36,365 nt of DNA from Levilactobacillus hammesii DSM 16381 (GTDB taxonomy: Bacteria; Bacillota; Bacilli; Lactobacillales; Lactobacillaceae), in assembly GCF_001434395.1 (NCBI RefSeq), contig NZ_AZFS01000061.1, positions 226,769-263,133 of the forward strand, given 5' to 3'. The position numbers and the translations under genes were made by a program. Shown one piece after another: positions 7,790 to 15,757 of the stretch. Position 1 is the first letter of the stretch; each line of letters opens with the position of its first letter. Below the pieces are notes generated by a model, which ran no database searches, was not told the DNA's origin, and was given only the letters and a program-made list of their open reading frames with translations.

Positions 7790-8548
7790 ATGGCACATCG
7801 TTTAGATGGAAAAGTTGCAATCGTTACTGGTGGTACTCTCGGAATTGGGTTGGCCGTTGCTGACAAATTCGTTGAAGAAGGCGCCAAGGTTATGATCACT
7901 GGACGTCACAGTGACGTTGGTGAAAAAGCTGCCAAGAGTATTGGCGGCCCAGATGTTATTCAATTCTACCAACACGATGCTACTGATGAAGACGGTTGGG
8001 TTAAGTTATTTGACGCTACCGAAAAAGCCTTTGGCCCCGTTACCACGATCGTTAACAACGCCGGTATGGCCGTTAACAAGAGTGTTGAAAACACGACGAC
8101 TGAAGAATGGAAGAAGCAATTAGCCGTTAACTTGGATGGTGTCTTCTACGGTACCCGTCTTGGTATCCAACGGATGAAGAACAAGAACCTCGGCGCTTCA
8201 ATCATCAACATTTCTTCTATCGAAGGTCTTGTTGGTGACCCTAACTTGGGTGCTTACAACGCTTCTAAGGGTGCCGTTCGGATCATGTCCAAGTCAGCTG
8301 CCGTTGACTCCGCCTTGAAGGACTACGACGTTCGTGTGAACACGGTTCACCCAGGTTACATCAAGACGCCATTAGTTGATGATCTTCCTGGTGCAGAAGC
8401 TGCTATGTCTGACCGGACTAAGACACCAATGGGCCACATTGGTGAACCTAACGATATTGCCTGGATCTGTGTCTACTTAGGTTCTGACGAATCCAAGTTC
8501 GCTACTGGTGCTGAATTCGTTGTTGATGGTGGTTACACCGCACAATAA
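7790..8548 (+). CDS. (R)-specific alcohol dehydrogenase, SDR family
   Basis: The product is a 252-residue short-chain dehydrogenase very like the well-known Lactobacillus brevis (R)-specific alcohol dehydrogenase, a Mg2+-dependent tetramer that reduces prochiral ketones such as acetophenone with NADPH. Visible features are the TGGTLGIG nucleotide loop (13-20), NNAG, the catalytic serine in NISSIEG and the YNASK Tyr-Lys pair. GRH (38-40), whose Arg contacts the NADP phosphate, and the C-terminal Gln (TAQ), which binds Mg2+ in the L. brevis enzyme, are both kept. ATG 7790 has GGAGG eight bases upstream; the open frame extends further up without a ribosome site. Codons are those of a well-expressed gene. 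It is monocistronic with a strong terminator. Confidence 0.95.
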   Translation: MAHRLDGKVAIVTGGTLGIGLAVADKFVEEGAKVMITGRHSDVGEKAAKSIGGPDVIQFYQHDATDEDGWVKLFDATEKAFGPVTTIVNNAGMAVNKSVENTTTEEWKKQLAVNLDGVFYGTRLGIQRMKNKNLGASIINISSIEGLVGDPNLGAYNASKGAVRIMSKSAAVDSALKDYDVRVNTVHPGYIKTPLVDDLPGAEAAMSDRTKTPMGHIGEPNDIAWICVYLGSDESKFATGAEFVVDGGYTAQ

Positions 8549-8570
8549 ATCTTTAAAACTTTACAAACAA

Positions 8571-8602
8571 AAACACCGACGCTTGTTGTCGGTGTTTTTT
8601 TC
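8571..8602 (+). terminator. intrinsic terminator of the alcohol dehydrogenase gene
   Basis: AAACACCGAC and GTCGGTGTTT form a perfect stem with a seven-base loop, followed by a T run. Confidence 0.9.
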
Positions 8603-8610
8603 GTCTCTGC

Positions 8611-8645
8611 TTATTTTCCCGCTAAACCAACTAAAGATTGCAAGA
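8611..8645 (-). pseudogene. remnant or duplicate of the 3' end of the DUF1634 gene
   Basis: Read on the minus strand this encodes ILQSLVGLAGK and a stop. The intact DUF1634 protein, whose gene ends at 9250, finishes MIALLIGLTGK and a stop. At DNA level 18 of 20 bases agree between 8611-8630 and 9249-9268. The two copies are direct repeats bracketing the non-coding element between them. It could be one end of an old insertion or duplication; chance similarity is unlikely but not excluded. Confidence 0.45.
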
Positions 8646-9222
8646 TGAAATGCCTGCCGCGTCCTAGTGTTGGTAAGTATTCGTACCATTCAATTCGTCT
8701 AAATTGGTCGCACTACGGCTGCCAGGGATTCCGCCTGCTGTGGGGACGCTTCAGCCTGGAGAAACATCAGTCTTCTCGCTCGATTTGGAGCCACGAAAAT
8801 CACGTATCTCCAAAGTCGCCCGTGCTGTAAGCTGGCTGAAAAATCGCCAGCTAACACCACCTTCACGGCCGGCTCCATCCCTGGCCTCCTCCGGCTCTGA
8901 TTGCGTTTTACATGACGATAGTTGTAAGTTACGACTACCTGACATTTAGGAGTCCAACTGATAACGACTGTTATAGTGATTCTCAGAGTCGTCCGAGAGC
9001 ACCATGTAAGCCGAGAGGTCGGCAGATATGGGCTCAGGCGCGTCGTTCTACTTAGTCAGTAAGCGATCTTCTTACTGGCTTAGTAGAAAACCAAGCTTGT
9101 AGACTCGTGATTTTCGAGGCTTCAAGTTGCGTTCGCACCGTTCCAGTCCCATATCTGCCGACCGGTAAGGCGAAGGAACCACTATGTTGCCTAATTTCAG
9201 GCCTATTGTTGATGCCAAAATA
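8643..9222 (+). ncRNA. long structured non-coding element, copy A
   Basis: There is no credible gene in these roughly 580 bases, but many helices. From the left: GGAGCCACG..CGTATCTCC, AGCTGGC..GCCAGCT, CGACT..AGTCG, then a 15-bp closing stem GGTCGGCAGATATGG (9017-9031) with its exact complement at 9149-9163. Inside that are CTACTTAGTCAGTAAG (9048-9063) with 9071-9086 and CTTG..CTCG..CGAG..CAAG. The part 8897-9222 recurs inverted at 36050-36365 with paired changes in the inner helix, which supports a conserved RNA (or DNA) fold. Strand and exact ends are inferred; no promoter or terminator is obvious. Function unknown. Confidence 0.6.
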
Positions 9223-9249
9223 GGTATAACTAGTACCTTGAAACTTTCA

Positions 9250-9630
9250 TCATTTTCCCGTTAAACCAATCAGAAGCGCAATCATCAGAATGATCAGCAC
9301 CGCCGTGGTAATCGCCACGTAGAGGTGGTCGCGTTCCTTATAGAACGCGTAGATGGAGACCACAACCCGCAGAACCGGCGTCAAAATTAGGCAGTACGTC
9401 CCTAACATCATGATGGCATAGGCCTTCAGTTGCCAAGTTCCCAGGAGGATGGCCCCCATGGTCAAGGGCACGGTATCACCAGCGTAACCAGAGTTACCGG
9501 TCGCTAGAAATATAACGAGTCCAATGCCCATGACGATGGCCGAGAAGACCACCCCTACCTGCAAAATACGACCAATGATGGTCTCAACCTGAGCCATTTC
9601 CGTTGCCGTTGCATTTGTTTTTTCTGGCAT
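9250..9630 (-). CDS. DUF1634 membrane protein, partner of TauE/SafE
   Basis: This 126-residue protein has three hydrophobic segments (VGVVFSAIVMGIGLVIFLA, LKAYAIMMLGTYCLILTPVL and VAITTAVLIILMIALLIGL). It matches the DUF1634 family, which is usually encoded next to TauE/SafE permeases and is presumed to work with them; its own function is unknown. The ATG overlaps the TAA of the upstream permease by one base (TAATG), so translation is probably coupled. The last 11 codons are duplicated in decayed form at 8611-8645, on the far side of the non-coding element that lies immediately downstream. Confidence 0.8.
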   Translation of the reverse strand: MPEKTNATATEMAQVETIIGRILQVGVVFSAIVMGIGLVIFLATGNSGYAGDTVPLTMGAILLGTWQLKAYAIMMLGTYCLILTPVLRVVVSIYAFYKERDHLYVAITTAVLIILMIALLIGLTGK

Positions 9631-10475
9631 TAGAAGTGAACCCCCAATCCCTTTAATAACATTTCAATCCCGATGTACAAAATAATGGGAATAAAGACCA
9701 TTCGAATCCACCGCGCGGGTAAGACCTGCATGATCCGTGACCCCAGCACGGCGCCGCCCAGGATTCCCAGAGCCATCGGTACGGCAATCCCTGGTAGGAT
9801 CGACCCATTGAAGAAATATACCGTCGCACTAGCGGCCGCCGTCACCCCCATCATCAGGTTCGAGGTCGAGCTGGATGGCTTGAGGGGCATCTTCATGAAG
9901 GTGTCCATGGCCATCACCTTAAAGGCGCCTGACCCAATGCCTAACAGACCACTTGCCACCCCGGCACCGAACATGACGGAAAAACCAGCCGGGACATTTT
10001 CAACCTGGTAGTCGATGTTCTTCATCTCAGCCTTGTCGTAGTAAGTCCCGTTGAGCTTAAGCTTACTGGCAATCTTATCGGGTTCAACGCGTTGTAAGAC
10101 TTCCTGGCCGCGCCGGAGTTTACGATACATATTCCACCCAGAAAAGACCAGTAGGCACCCAAAGAGTAAGTACAGGTATTTCGGGTCCAGAACCCCGGTT
10201 AATAACGCACCGACAATCGCGCCGATGGTCGTCGCAATCTCCAGAAACATGGCGACCCGCAAGTTCAGGACGTTATCTCGCAAATAAGCAATCGTCGAGC
10301 CTGAACTAGTCGCAATGACGGCAATGATGCTGGCGCCAATGGCGTATTTAATATTTAACCCCATCCCCAGGGTCAGGATTGGCGTAATAATCATCCCACC
10401 ACCGATACCCAAAATGGCCCCGGCAATTCCGGCAAAGATGCCCACACCAATCATGATTAAAGCTGTCTGAATCAT
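9630..10475 (-). CDS. TauE/SafE family sulfite/anion exporter
   Basis: The protein has 281 residues and about eight membrane segments and belongs to the TauE/SafE permease family, which exports sulfite, sulfoacetate or related anions. The internal repeat typical of the family is seen: GIFAGIAGAILGIGGGMIITP near the N-terminus and GAGVASGLLGIGSGAFKV in the second half, each with the GxGGG or GxGSG signature. A hydrophilic loop (about 115-165) joins the halves. ATG 10475 has GAGGAGG eight bases upstream. DUF1634 is coupled downstream and a LysR regulator gene lies 327 bases upstream on the same strand. The anion is not known. Confidence 0.85.
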   Translation of the reverse strand: MIQTALIMIGVGIFAGIAGAILGIGGGMIITPILTLGMGLNIKYAIGASIIAVIATSSGSTIAYLRDNVLNLRVAMFLEIATTIGAIVGALLTGVLDPKYLYLLFGCLLVFSGWNMYRKLRRGQEVLQRVEPDKIASKLKLNGTYYDKAEMKNIDYQVENVPAGFSVMFGAGVASGLLGIGSGAFKVMAMDTFMKMPLKPSSSTSNLMMGVTAAASATVYFFNGSILPGIAVPMALGILGGAVLGSRIMQVLPARWIRMVFIPIILYIGIEMLLKGLGVHF

Positions 10476-10802
10476 TGACTTATTTCCTCCTCATGACACA
10501 ATCTACGCTCTTGATTATCAGCTTTTCCCGCGTTGGGGGCAAGCTGAACCGGAACAAATCATGGGATTGCATGTTCAATATTGTTCAAGTAAAAATACCT
10601 ATGTTCCAACTGTTTCATAACGTCTTATCTAGAGTTAATGATTTGTCATACAAAGTTAAACTTTCACCTCATACGAACATCTCGCTCACTTAAAAGTGGT
10701 TTAGCGCCTGGTAAACGGCACTTTAAACCGGTTACAAGACAAAACGATTCTCCCATACTTAAAAAATATGGGAGAATCGTCAAATTTGTATTTATCATAT
10801 AG
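10476..10802. other. spacer between the lysR gene and tauE
   Basis: It holds the terminator of the LysR gene (10744-10780), a second weaker hairpin at about 10690-10727 (TTAAAAGTG with CACTTTAA), and a short symmetrical stretch GTTCAATATTGTTCAA near 10573 that could be a regulator site for tauE. No clear tauE promoter is visible and no gene is seen. Confidence 0.45.
10744..10780 (-). terminator. terminator of the LysR gene
   Basis: ACGATTCTCCCATA and TATGGGAGAATCGT form a perfect 14-bp stem. On the minus strand it is followed by TTTTG, so it ends the LysR transcript and may work in both directions. Confidence 0.75.
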
Positions 10803-11660
10803 CTAATAACTATCGATGAACCGCTGCAACAAGGGACTGGGCTTAATTGTCGCCGGCCAGACCAGCTTTAAGGTGGTGCGCCAGGGCTGATAGTGAATCG
10901 GCCGAATCGCCGTGGTGGCGCCGCTAATCTCTTCCGCAACCGTTTGGGGAACCACCGCCACCCCCATTCGTGCATCGGCCCACTGGACCGCGGTTCGTGC
11001 ATCGTCACAGGTGCAGGCAATGAAGGGCTGGATGCCCTGTTCATCGAAGGTAGTCTGAAAAATCTGCTCAAAACGCCGGTAGATAATCAAGGGCACATCT
11101 GCGAGATCCGCCACCTGCAAGGTCGCCCCCGCAAAGTGATCATACTTCTGTGGAACCACCGCCACCATATTCTCCGTCGCCAATACCTTACTGGCCAATC
11201 CCGGCGCAGTGAATGGCGTCCGCACAATAGCGATATCGATCAAATGCTTTTCTAAGCGATCAAGCAGCCCATACGTATTATCCTCAAACAGTCGAATTTG
11301 AACCTTGGGATAGTGGCGCGTCAACGTTCGCAGCTTGGCATTGGGGGTTGCCCCCATTGAAGAGGAGACCACGCCCACCGACAGTACACCGGCTAACCCT
11401 TGTCCTAGTGAGCGCACCTGACTATCGGCCCGTTCACGGAGATCAATCAGTTGCCGCGCATAGTCTCGCAACAACTGCCCCGCTGGCGTTAAGGTGACGC
11501 CACTGGCAGCCCGGTTAAGGAGCGGAACGCCCAACTCATTTTCCAACTGCTTAATTTGATAACTCAACGGCGGTTGGGCCATGTGCAAGTGATGCGCAGC
11601 TGCCGTAATCTGACCAGCATCCGCCACCGCTAGAAAATATTCCAATTGCCGAAAATTCAT
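10803..11660 (-). CDS. LysR-type transcriptional regulator
   Basis: This 285-residue regulator has an N-terminal winged HTH (MNFRQLEYFLAVADAGQITAAAHHL, with AQPPLSYQIKQLENELG as recognition region, about 1-60). A periplasmic-binding-protein-like effector domain follows (about 90-285), the normal LTTR architecture. ATG 11660 has GGGAGGG eight to nine bases before it; an upstream TTG in frame is too close to that site. It has its own extended -10 promoter at 11694. The next gene downstream on the same strand is tauE, the most likely target by position. The inducer is unknown. Confidence 0.85.
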   Translation of the reverse strand: MNFRQLEYFLAVADAGQITAAAHHLHMAQPPLSYQIKQLENELGVPLLNRAASGVTLTPAGQLLRDYARQLIDLRERADSQVRSLGQGLAGVLSVGVVSSSMGATPNAKLRTLTRHYPKVQIRLFEDNTYGLLDRLEKHLIDIAIVRTPFTAPGLASKVLATENMVAVVPQKYDHFAGATLQVADLADVPLIIYRRFEQIFQTTFDEQGIQPFIACTCDDARTAVQWADARMGVAVVPQTVAEEISGATTAIRPIHYQPWRTTLKLVWPATIKPSPLLQRFIDSY

Positions 11661-11693
11661 GCGCAACGCCCTCCCACATTTCCTTTTCGTTCA

Positions 11694-11702
11694 ATTATAC
11701 CA
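11694..11702 (-). promoter_or_regulatory. extended -10 promoter of the LysR gene
   Basis: On the minus strand TGG precedes TATAAT (11699-11694), the TGn extended -10 form. The -35 region is weak. Confidence 0.5.
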
Positions 11703-11706
11703 GAAC

Positions 11707-12597
11707 TTAAGGAAGGCCCGTTTCAGTAACATCGTTGCTCTGTGAGCGTTTCGTCATTGGCAACCGGTCTTTACTTGGTAACACTTCTTTCAGGAGATAT
11801 TGCCGAATTAACAAGATAATTTGCTTATTCTGTGGCAGATCCGAATGGGTAGTGTCATCCCCCGTCACGGTAATCTGGGTGTAGTGTGCCACTTGATTTT
11901 GGAAGACATACTTCCCCTGATTAACACTGTTTGCCGGTACCGTCCCATCGCTGGAATAGTTCTCGGTCCCCGCCACCGAATAGACGGTGAGCTTCTTCGG
12001 TAACTTTCCTCGTGCTTTGATGAGTTCCTTTAAAATTGCCGTCTGTTTCGTCGTGCTGTCCGACTCCATATTGTACGGCGTGGCAATCGTCATTAACCGT
12101 TCCGGCGTCACATTTTGAGTCTGCGCCAGGTATTTTTCCAAGAAGACGCTCAGAATCAAGCCGCCATTGGAGTGACCCAGCATGGAGAAATGGTTGAAGT
12201 GGTACGTCTTCACCAGATCCTTAAAGGCTAGATTCAGCCACTGGGCCTGCTTATTAATGTTCGTATAGCCGTCCCGATTATTCTCAAAGGCAATCACAAT
12301 AAACGGTTGGTTATCTCCTCGTTTAATCGAGCCCGTATAGGTAATCTGGCCACTCTCCGCAACTTTCAATTTCAAAACACTATGGGGCGTCTTGGTTTCC
12401 TTCCGCAGCTGCGTAATCAGGGTATCGAACCGATTTTGACTGGCACTCGAACCCGGAACCATAATCGTGGGATTCAGTGGCGTTTTATAGTTTGACTTGT
12501 ATTGGGTAATCCGCTGCTTCAACCACAGCTGACTGGGCACAAAAACAACCAGCACAGCTAAAAGAACCAGTAACCACCGCCACCAGCTATGCCGCAT
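11707..12597 (-). CDS. DUF915 family alpha/beta hydrolase, secreted or membrane anchored
   Basis: The protein has 296 residues with an N-terminal hydrophobic segment (WWRWLLVLLAVLVVFVPSQLWL) acting as signal or anchor. It matches the DUF915 alpha/beta hydrolase family of lactobacilli. The nucleophile elbow is GHSNGG, the family signature; an HSDLP stretch near the C-terminus may supply the His, and an Asp in SSDGTVP fits the acid position. An esterase or lipase-like role outside the cell is expected, substrate unknown. ATG 12597 has AAGGGG nine bases upstream and overlaps the end of the EIIC gene by 11 bases, so the two are translated from one mRNA. Confidence 0.8.
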   Translation of the reverse strand: MRHSWWRWLLVLLAVLVVFVPSQLWLKQRITQYKSNYKTPLNPTIMVPGSSASQNRFDTLITQLRKETKTPHSVLKLKVAESGQITYTGSIKRGDNQPFIVIAFENNRDGYTNINKQAQWLNLAFKDLVKTYHFNHFSMLGHSNGGLILSVFLEKYLAQTQNVTPERLMTIATPYNMESDSTTKQTAILKELIKARGKLPKKLTVYSVAGTENYSSDGTVPANSVNQGKYVFQNQVAHYTQITVTGDDTTHSDLPQNKQIILLIRQYLLKEVLPSKDRLPMTKRSQSNDVTETGLP

Positions 12598-13888
12598 GAT
12601 CGTCATCCCCTTCATCGTTGAGTAGCCGTACAAATGGCAGGTAAATCAGGACCGACACACTCAGGCAAACGAGACTCAATAGTAAGGCCCGCCAATCGCC
12701 CCCCGTTCCCAAGTACCCCACGAGTGGCCCGGGTGTCGTTCGGGGCACCGGATAAACGATCGGTGGTACCAACCGCCAGGCAATCGCGGCCCACGCTAAC
12801 AACATGCTGACCGCAGGCGCCAACACAAAGGGAATCAGTAGAATCGGATTAAACAGAACGGGTAACCCCAGTAGTGTGGGTTCATTCAAATTCAATAGGT
12901 TGGGCAAAAACGTCTGATTCGCCACACGCCGGTAACTCGCCTGCCGAGACCCGATCCAAATCGCAATGAGTAGCGCCAGGGTCATCCCTGCCCCACCAAA
13001 ATTGGCGTAGGCATCCCCCAGCGTATGTAAGGTTACCGGATGCGGCGCCCCCCAGCCAGAACCATGCTGGACGGCGTAGGCCAGATTCTGTAACGAGGTA
13101 ACGGAGCTATTGCCCGCCACACTGATCGGACCAATCAGGCCCAGCCACCACAGGCCGTTGCTAATGGCCGTGACGGCAATGATCCACCAGCCATCATGCC
13201 CAACATTTGTGCTTAACGTCTGTAGTGCTAAATAAACGAGATTGTTGATACCCCCGTCAACCAGCCAGCTCACACCGTACCCCGTTGCGACCGTCAAGCT
13301 TAGGATAACGACCAACGACCAAGCGATTCGTCCCGTCCATGACAATTGCTTTTTACGGTGATGTAACCACCACGTCGTCAGGCCTTGCATCAAATGGCTG
13401 GCGAGCCAGCCAACGCCCAGACCCACTAAAATTGCCAGAAAGATCCCCTGCGGACCCAGGTTAACTTCTAAGAATTGGGAACCCTCGTTACCATGTCCGC
13501 CCTGACCCAACGTGTCATAGTTCACATTGAGCGTCAAAAAAGCGAGTGCACTCATCATGCCGACCGCCAAGGGTTCCGCATGATAGGTGCGTGCCAAATA
13601 ATGCCCCGTAGTAAAAGCCACCATCACAGCCACCAAGCCGTTGACGACAATACTAACGGCCTGCAATCCCTGTTGCCAGAATTCAATGCCGGGCAACCAA
13701 CGACCTATATGGTAGATTTGAAAGAAAAAGCCACTCTTAGATAGAAATCCTTGACCCACCACATCAACTAACGCCATCACTAAAATAAACGGGTAGGCTA
13801 CGCGCAGTGCCTCCCGAATGGCGCGCATGGCTCGCCATTGGCTCAGGCGTTGATTGGTGCGCCAAAGCCCCCGTAATAGTCTAACCAT
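12587..13888 (-). CDS. orphan PTS EIIC-like permease, lactose/cellobiose family
   Basis: This polytopic membrane protein of about 433 residues resembles the IIC subunit of lactose/cellobiose-type phosphotransferase systems. Conserved parts are GDAYANFGGAGMTLAL (about 293-308) and the LNLNEPTLLGLPVLFNPILL signature, where NEP marks the sugar site. No IIA or IIB gene is adjacent, so it would have to borrow these or work as a facilitator. ATG 13888 is preferred over GTG 13894 because a GGGGG tract sits seven bases before it. It overlaps the DUF915 gene and is divergent from xylP, with cre-like sites between them. Confidence 0.7.
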   Translation of the reverse strand: MVRLLRGLWRTNQRLSQWRAMRAIREALRVAYPFILVMALVDVVGQGFLSKSGFFFQIYHIGRWLPGIEFWQQGLQAVSIVVNGLVAVMVAFTTGHYLARTYHAEPLAVGMMSALAFLTLNVNYDTLGQGGHGNEGSQFLEVNLGPQGIFLAILVGLGVGWLASHLMQGLTTWWLHHRKKQLSWTGRIAWSLVVILSLTVATGYGVSWLVDGGINNLVYLALQTLSTNVGHDGWWIIAVTAISNGLWWLGLIGPISVAGNSSVTSLQNLAYAVQHGSGWGAPHPVTLHTLGDAYANFGGAGMTLALLIAIWIGSRQASYRRVANQTFLPNLLNLNEPTLLGLPVLFNPILLIPFVLAPAVSMLLAWAAIAWRLVPPIVYPVPRTTPGPLVGYLGTGGDWRALLLSLVCLSVSVLIYLPFVRLLNDEGDDDHAA

Positions 13889-14040
13889 CCTCACGCCCCC
13901 ACTTCATCAACCTTGTTTATTTCATTATACGGGGTTTCACTGAAAGCGGGGACTTAACGCCTTACAAATTAACTAATATTGAATGATTTTGTTAATTTTC
14001 AGAAAATAACGGCTGTCGATGGTCATTCTGGTCTCACCAT

Positions 14041-14054
14041 TGTATCTGTTTTCA
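14041..14054 (+). promoter_or_regulatory. secondary cre-like site
   Basis: TGTATCTGTTTTCA agrees with the CcpA consensus TGWAANCGNTNWCA at 12 of 14 positions. It lies 124 bases upstream of the main xylP cre and could help CcpA act on either divergent gene. Confidence 0.3.
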
Positions 14055-14163
14055 GCCTGTGCTAAGCTTATTCACGCAAGCGTGTCCATCATTTTCATAG
14101 CAGCACTTTACCTGGTTTAGATGTTCCAATTTATTAAGAAATATCGGAAAAAGCAATTCTTTC

Positions 14164-14192
14164 TTGTATGCGTTTTCAAAAAGTGCTAGTAT
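14164..14192 (+). promoter_or_regulatory. xylP promoter with overlapping cre site
   Basis: TTGTAT (14164-14169) and TAGTAT (14187-14192) are spaced by 17 bases. The cre TGTATGCGTTTTCA (14165-14178) matches the CcpA consensus at 13 of 14 positions and covers the -35 box, so CcpA bound there should repress xylPQ when preferred sugars are present. Confidence 0.65.
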
Positions 14193-14255
14193 GTTGTGGT
14201 AAACAACCAACCAACTAAACTCGGTTGGCAAATACTATCACATGAGGTGAGAAAT

Positions 14256-15665
14256 ATGGATTCTGCATCTAAAGCGTTAGAACAAACTGACGTTAAGCTG
14301 CCATGGCGTGAGAAATTCGGTTGGGCAACCGGTGATTTCGCGCAAAACTTGATTTATACCACTATTTCAACGTATCTGCTATTTTTCTACACGAACGTTT
14401 ACGGTTTACCCGCTGCTGACGCCGCAACCATGTTCCTGGTTGTTCGGTTGATCGATGCCATCAATGACCCTATCGTGGGGACCATCGTTGATAAGCACAC
14501 GTCTCGTTGGGGCAAGTACCGGGGCTGGTTACTCTACATGTCAGTCCCTCTGGCTGTCCTAGCTATCCTTTGTTTCCACGTGCCAAATGTCGGCGCCATG
14601 GGCAAATTGGTTTACGCCTACGTCACCTACGTTGGTCTGTCCGTCATCTACACGACCGTCAACATTCCTTACGGTTCCTTAAACGCCGCTATGACGCGGA
14701 ACAACAAGGAATTAGTTTCCATGAGTTCCGTTCGGATGCTCTTGGCTAACTTAGGGTCACTGGCCGTTAGCTTCGGTGTGCCAATCTTCGTTAAGATGAT
14801 TTCCGGTGGCCACTATTCCGGGGTTGAATCACAAACGGGTTGGTTCTGGACTATGGTTATCTACGGGATCGCCGGTGCTGCTATCTTAATCTTCTGTTTC
14901 AGCCAATCCGTTGAACGGATCAAGATGGCGCCAGAACAAGAATCCAATGTTAAAGTCTCCGACTTGTATCACCAATTGGTCATCAACGGCCCACTCCGGA
15001 CGCTGGCCATCTTCTTCATCATCACCTTTGGCTTGATGTCCGTGGTTAACTCCGTTGGGGCTTACTACATGACTTACAACGCCGGTAACGCTGGCATGAT
15101 GCAATGGTACAACTTATTGGGAACTCTACCTGCCTTCATCGTGGTGCCAATTACACCATGGTTGAACCGGAAGATCGGGACCCAATGGTTAATGCAAGGG
15201 AGTCTTGGTTTAGCCGTCATTGGTTTCTTGATTATGTATGCGGTTCCAGCTACCGACTTGACCTGGACCTTCATTGGCCGGACGATTGAAGCCTCTGGTA
15301 TTATCCTCTCCACTGGATTCCAGTGGGCTCTGGTTCCCCAAGCAATCACTTACGGGGAATGGAAGTCTGGTAAACGTGAAAACGGGATTATCAACGCCGT
15401 TATCGGATTCTTCTTCAAGTTTGGGATGGCCCTTGGTGGGGTTGTGCCGGGCTACGTCTTAGCTGCTTACGGTTTCGTGGCTAATCATCAACAAACCGCA
15501 CGGAGCTTGGCTGGTATCCGGATGACCACGACGATCATTCCAATCATCGTGACCGTCCTGGCTATGATTGTCTTCGCCTTCTACCGTTTGACCGATGAAA
15601 AGGTTGAAAAGATGAACGAAGAAATTGCTGCACGTCACGCTGCTGAAAAGACTGCTCAAGACTAA
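14256..15665 (+). CDS. xylP: xyloside/isoprimeverose:cation symporter, GPH family
   Basis: This 469-residue sugar symporter of the glycoside-pentoside-hexuronide (GPH) family is like XylP of L. pentosus, which imports isoprimeverose and related alpha-xylosides with protons. About 12 membrane segments are seen. Family marks are EKFGWATGDFAQNL at the N-terminus, RLIDAINDPIVGTIVDKH, and RWGKYRGWLLY. There is no C-terminal IIA domain, unlike LacS. ATG 14256 has GAGGTGA five bases upstream; the open frame begins earlier without a ribosome site. xylQ follows after 92 bases that contain a hairpin. Codons look like those of well-expressed genes. Confidence 0.85.
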   Translation: MDSASKALEQTDVKLPWREKFGWATGDFAQNLIYTTISTYLLFFYTNVYGLPAADAATMFLVVRLIDAINDPIVGTIVDKHTSRWGKYRGWLLYMSVPLAVLAILCFHVPNVGAMGKLVYAYVTYVGLSVIYTTVNIPYGSLNAAMTRNNKELVSMSSVRMLLANLGSLAVSFGVPIFVKMISGGHYSGVESQTGWFWTMVIYGIAGAAILIFCFSQSVERIKMAPEQESNVKVSDLYHQLVINGPLRTLAIFFIITFGLMSVVNSVGAYYMTYNAGNAGMMQWYNLLGTLPAFIVVPITPWLNRKIGTQWLMQGSLGLAVIGFLIMYAVPATDLTWTFIGRTIEASGIILSTGFQWALVPQAITYGEWKSGKRENGIINAVIGFFFKFGMALGGVVPGYVLAAYGFVANHQQTARSLAGIRMTTTIIPIIVTVLAMIVFAFYRLTDEKVEKMNEEIAARHAAEKTAQD

Positions 15666-15678
15666 AAATACGAGTGTT

Positions 15679-15723
15679 AAAAATTGGTATCCGGCTTGTT
15701 TGGGCTTGGTACCAATTTTAAAA
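15679..15723 (+). other. intercistronic hairpin between xylP and xylQ
   Basis: AAAATTGGTA and TACCAATTTT are perfect 10-base arms with a 20- to 25-base loop. There is no strong T tract, so it is more likely a partial terminator or an mRNA-stabilising or processing element that sets the ratio of the two products. Confidence 0.5.
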
Positions 15724-15757
15724 AGTTTAACAAAAATAAGAATAGGAAGTGGCTACT

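Larger units (their letters stand above)
13889..14255. other. divergent control region between the EIIC gene and xylP
   Basis: It carries the -10 TATAAT of the EIIC gene on the minus strand (13929-13924), a cre-like site at 13941-13954 (TGAAAGCGGGGACT), another at 14041-14054, and the xylP promoter with an overlapping cre at 14165-14178. A XylR-type operator might be the CCAAC..GTTGG pair near 14210-14230, but this is weak. Confidence 0.5.

Noticed and set aside
8645-8949. Small open frames of 61 and 81 codons in the non-coding element
   Set aside because: No ribosome sites, no family resemblance, and the sequence is explained better by hairpins of a structured element.
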